Assembly (NCBI GenBank): GCA_013299045.1
Contig: JAAFJX010000001.1
Location: 213,473-277,472 of the forward strand
DNA from: Cytophagales bacterium
GTDB lineage: Bacteria > Bacteroidota > Bacteroidia > Cytophagales > Bernardetiaceae
Length of the DNA stretch: 64,000 nt
Reading direction: 5' to 3'
Each line of letters opens with the position of its first letter. Position 1 is the first letter of the stretch. Under the pieces are notes generated by a model that was not told the origin of the DNA, did no database searches, and saw only the letters and a list, made by a program, of their open reading frames with translations. A program made the position numbers and the translations under genes. Below are positions 61,649 to 64,000 of the stretch, in pieces.

Positions 61649-63772
61649 ATGAACCACAAAAGATTGTATTTCTGGCTCTGTGCGGCTTTTGGCCTCGCTT
61701 TCCTGAACACCAACTGCCAATTCTACCACGATACCACCTCGCGCTTCAATGCTTATTTTTTAGCCCAAGAAAAACTGGCTATTGTGGAGGAAAATCTATT
61801 CGGGAATCCCAAAAACGATTTTAACCGCGTTCTTGATGTGTTTCCTTCCCTAGATTCGTCCTTTTCGGGCAGCGAGCAGGCCAACATTAAGTATTGTATG
61901 GACAAGGCACTTATCCCTATTCAGTACCACAAAACGAGCCAGTATGTGGACGACTGCTGGCTACTCGTTGGCAAGGCGCTACTCTATGGCGGAAGTATGG
62001 AAAAGGCCATTCAGACCTTCAAATACATCAATTCAATTTCAGAAGACCCTAATCTGAAACACGGAGCATTGATTTACATGATGCGCGCCTACACGGAAAC
62101 AAAGAGTTATGAAAATGTAGAATTTATCTTGAGCGTTATTCAAACACAAGGCGAGCTGTTTAAACCTGATAATGCCAAGGTCTTTTACATGAATGCCGCT
62201 CATTATTACCGACAAATAGAAAATTGGCCTACTGCCATTGCTTATCTTGAAAAAGTTGTGCCAGACCTACAGCCCAAGCGCAAGCAAGCACGCTACTATT
62301 ACCTTCTGGCGCAAATGTATGAGGAAATCAACAAGCCTGAACAGGCCAATGCTTACTACAAAAAGTGTCTCAGTAGCCTTCCTGACTACGATTTAGAGTT
62401 TAATGCCAGTTTGAACGCTTCCAAAACCTTCAATGCCAGCAATTCAGACCCCACCGAAACAGAAAAGTACTTCAAACGCCTTCTTTTTGACCAAAAAAAT
62501 GCAGATTACCATGACCGAATTTATTACGAAATGGCTAATTTTCAAATCAAACGCAAGCAGTACGACTTGGCCTTGCAGCACCTCAATACTTCGGTCATGA
62601 AAAACAAAAACAATCCTATCCAAAAGGCTTACAGTTATTTGCGAGCGGGTGAGGTACATTTTGACTACAAAGAGGACTTCGCGAGCGCAGCAGCCTACTA
62701 TGACAGTGCCCTGAGCAATATGAATAGCAATTTCAAAAATTATAGTAAAATAAAACGCCGTAACGAAGTTCTAGGTGAGTTTATAAGCATTTATACGACC
62801 GTAAAAAAGCAAGATAGGCTTTTGCTGCTCTCCAAAAAAAGCAACGAAGAACTCAAAACTATCTTTGAAAAAGAAATACAGGCCGAAAAAGATTCTATAG
62901 ACCGCCAAATAGCATTGGCAGAAAAAAGACAAAAGGCCATGGCTGCTATGGCAAGCGCTAGTGCAGAGTCTGGCGGTAAAAATGACTGGTATTTTTACAA
63001 TGTGGTGGCGGTCAATTTTGGAAAAACCTACTTCCAGCGAGAGTGGGGCAATCGCCCACTTGAGGACGACTGGCGGCGTTCCAACAAAACCAACACAGAC
63101 AACAGCGCTACGCCCGAAGATACCGACAACCCAGAAGAAAAGAAAGACCCCTATGCGAGCCTAAAACCTCTGGAAGAGCGTCTGAAAGAAGTACCGCGTA
63201 CTGATACAGAAGGCTTGGCAGCACGCAAGATATTGGAGGAGAGCCTCTTTGCGCTCGGCAAAATTTATTACCAGAAATTAGAAGATGAACCCAAAGCCTA
63301 TGCAGTTTTCAAACGCTATACGCAGGAGTTTCGTAAATCGGACAATATGCCAGAAGCGCTTTATATTCTGCATACAATATGCAACAAAGACACAAAATGC
63401 CAGCCCAACGACTGGGTGGAGCGCATTAAAAAAGAATTTCCTAATTCTATTTTTGCGAAGTCTTTAGAGAATCCCACTCTTATAACGGCCATAACCACCG
63501 AAGACCCTGTTGCGAACGCCAACTACAAAAATGCTTACGACCTCTACCGAAAAGGAAACTATGCAGAAAGTGCCAAAATTGTAGAACAAGCTTTGCAAAG
63601 CAATCCGAACACTAGCGTTACGGATAAGCTCCAACTTTTGCGCATTATGCTTAGGACGCGCAACGGCGGCAGTAAAGAAACACTCAAAAAAGAACTTGAA
63701 AATTTTATTGCCACTTACACCCAAAGCAATTTGCAAGATTTCGCTAAAAATATGCTTCAAAGCGTACAATAA
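61649..63772 (+). CDS. PorW/SprE-like type IX secretion lipoprotein with TPR repeats
   Basis: A 707-residue exported protein with tetratricopeptide repeats. The signal peptide ends at a Cys (LAFLNTNC), which suggests lipidation though the box is not standard. The segment TTSRFNAYFLAQEKL, DDCWLLVGKALLYGGSMEKAIQTFKYIN and a following ALIYMMRAYTETKSYENVE segment match the N-terminal part of SprE/PorW proteins, which support the type IX secretion system and gliding. TPR-like helices run to about residue 400; a charged linker (about 405-520, rich in Lys, Glu and Asp) and two more helical repeats follow. It is somewhat shorter than SprE as I recall it. It fits the giant CHU_C-tailed protein as a possible client. 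Confidence 0.8.
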   Translation: MNHKRLYFWLCAAFGLAFLNTNCQFYHDTTSRFNAYFLAQEKLAIVEENLFGNPKNDFNRVLDVFPSLDSSFSGSEQANIKYCMDKALIPIQYHKTSQYVDDCWLLVGKALLYGGSMEKAIQTFKYINSISEDPNLKHGALIYMMRAYTETKSYENVEFILSVIQTQGELFKPDNAKVFYMNAAHYYRQIENWPTAIAYLEKVVPDLQPKRKQARYYYLLAQMYEEINKPEQANAYYKKCLSSLPDYDLEFNASLNASKTFNASNSDPTETEKYFKRLLFDQKNADYHDRIYYEMANFQIKRKQYDLALQHLNTSVMKNKNNPIQKAYSYLRAGEVHFDYKEDFASAAAYYDSALSNMNSNFKNYSKIKRRNEVLGEFISIYTTVKKQDRLLLLSKKSNEELKTIFEKEIQAEKDSIDRQIALAEKRQKAMAAMASASAESGGKNDWYFYNVVAVNFGKTYFQREWGNRPLEDDWRRSNKTNTDNSATPEDTDNPEEKKDPYASLKPLEERLKEVPRTDTEGLAARKILEESLFALGKIYYQKLEDEPKAYAVFKRYTQEFRKSDNMPEALYILHTICNKDTKCQPNDWVERIKKEFPNSIFAKSLENPTLITAITTEDPVANANYKNAYDLYRKGNYAESAKIVEQALQSNPNTSVTDKLQLLRIMLRTRNGGSKETLKKELENFIATYTQSNLQDFAKNMLQSVQ

Positions 63773-63864
63773 ACTTGCTGGAAACTAGGGCTTCTTTGTA
63801 TTGAGCCGTGGTTTACGTATGAATAGAGTTGGGCTTTAGGTCATTAAAAACAAAAAAATAGATA

Positions 63865-64000
63865 GTCGTCCCTTAAAAAAAACATCTAAAGTACTTATTG
63901 GTAGTAAATTAATCAATATTTTTATCTTTAAAAACGAAGCTATTTTGAAGATGAAATGCGTGCTTAATTTACTGATAATAAATATCTTATATATTTTTTA
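63865..64000. mobile_element. TAnnTA inverted-repeat element, hairpin-like copy (cut by window edge)
   Basis: Begins GTCGTCCCTTAAAAA after TAGATA (63859-63864). The first 70 bases and the last 60 are inverted copies of the same arm (GGTAGTAAATTAATCA pairs with TTAATTTACTGATAAT-like sequence), and the core is lost, so nearly the whole copy can fold into one hairpin. The right end is beyond the window. Confidence 0.75.

Overview
The window is chromosomal DNA from a Bacteroidota bacterium, most likely a gliding member of the Cytophagales; this placement is an inference. It rests on several things seen here: Bacteroidota-type promoters (TTTG, 19 bases, TAnnTTTG) and no Shine-Dalgarno sequence before most starts; a 2504-residue surface protein with a CHU_C-type sorting tail; a PorW/SprE-like type IX secretion lipoprotein; carboxypeptidase-regulatory plus TonB receptors; an Omp28 lipoprotein; and a phosphosulfolactate (comA-comB) pair such as sulfonolipid makers might use. 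No tRNA, rRNA, CRISPR array, prophage or intact insertion sequence was seen.

Layout. 1-3.1 kb: the start of an exported protein, a monooxygenase-like protein, then murC and an overlapping NUDIX gene. 3.1-10.6 kb: the giant surface protein. 11.2-19.5 kb: a sulfatase-modifying-factor-like protein, a flavin reductase-like protein, a membrane protein of unknown role, a PDZ-hydrolase fusion, a DUF4846 protein, threonine aldolase and a lipoprotein. 19.8-22.4 kb: a TonB receptor behind a TPP riboswitch. 22.8-33.2 kb: housekeeping genes (parE-tgt; comA-comB-accD; a heptose-phosphate adenylyltransferase with a CHAT-like partner; gyrA). 33.7-42.4 kb: an AsmA-like protein, mutS2 and a second TonB-type receptor. 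42.7-44.3 kb: ATP synthase c, b and delta genes only. 45-51.6 kb: prfB with programmed frameshift, hutI, a universal stress protein and metG. 51.8-63.8 kb: envelope proteins (FadL-like, Omp28, OmpA/PD40, a duplicated barrel protein, PorW/SprE-like) and an HNH nuclease.

The most striking unexplained structure is a family of small non-coding mobile elements, with eight copies or relics plus one solo end next to a transposase fragment in 64 kb. Their ends read GTCGTCCCTTAAAA, they sit between 6-base TAnnTA duplications, and full copies carry several nested inverted repeats in the core. Copies range from about 460 bases to a 74-base minimal form. One inserted exactly at the mutS2 stop codon without changing it. 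The element has not been matched to any named family here.

Other points worth attention are the comA-comB-accD operon (a possible link between sulfonolipid head-group supply and fatty-acid synthesis), a Tgt and an AccD that lack zinc-ligand cysteines, a 37-codon strongly cationic open frame after prfB, and a receptor leader that pairs a TPP riboswitch with a hairpin just before the start codon.
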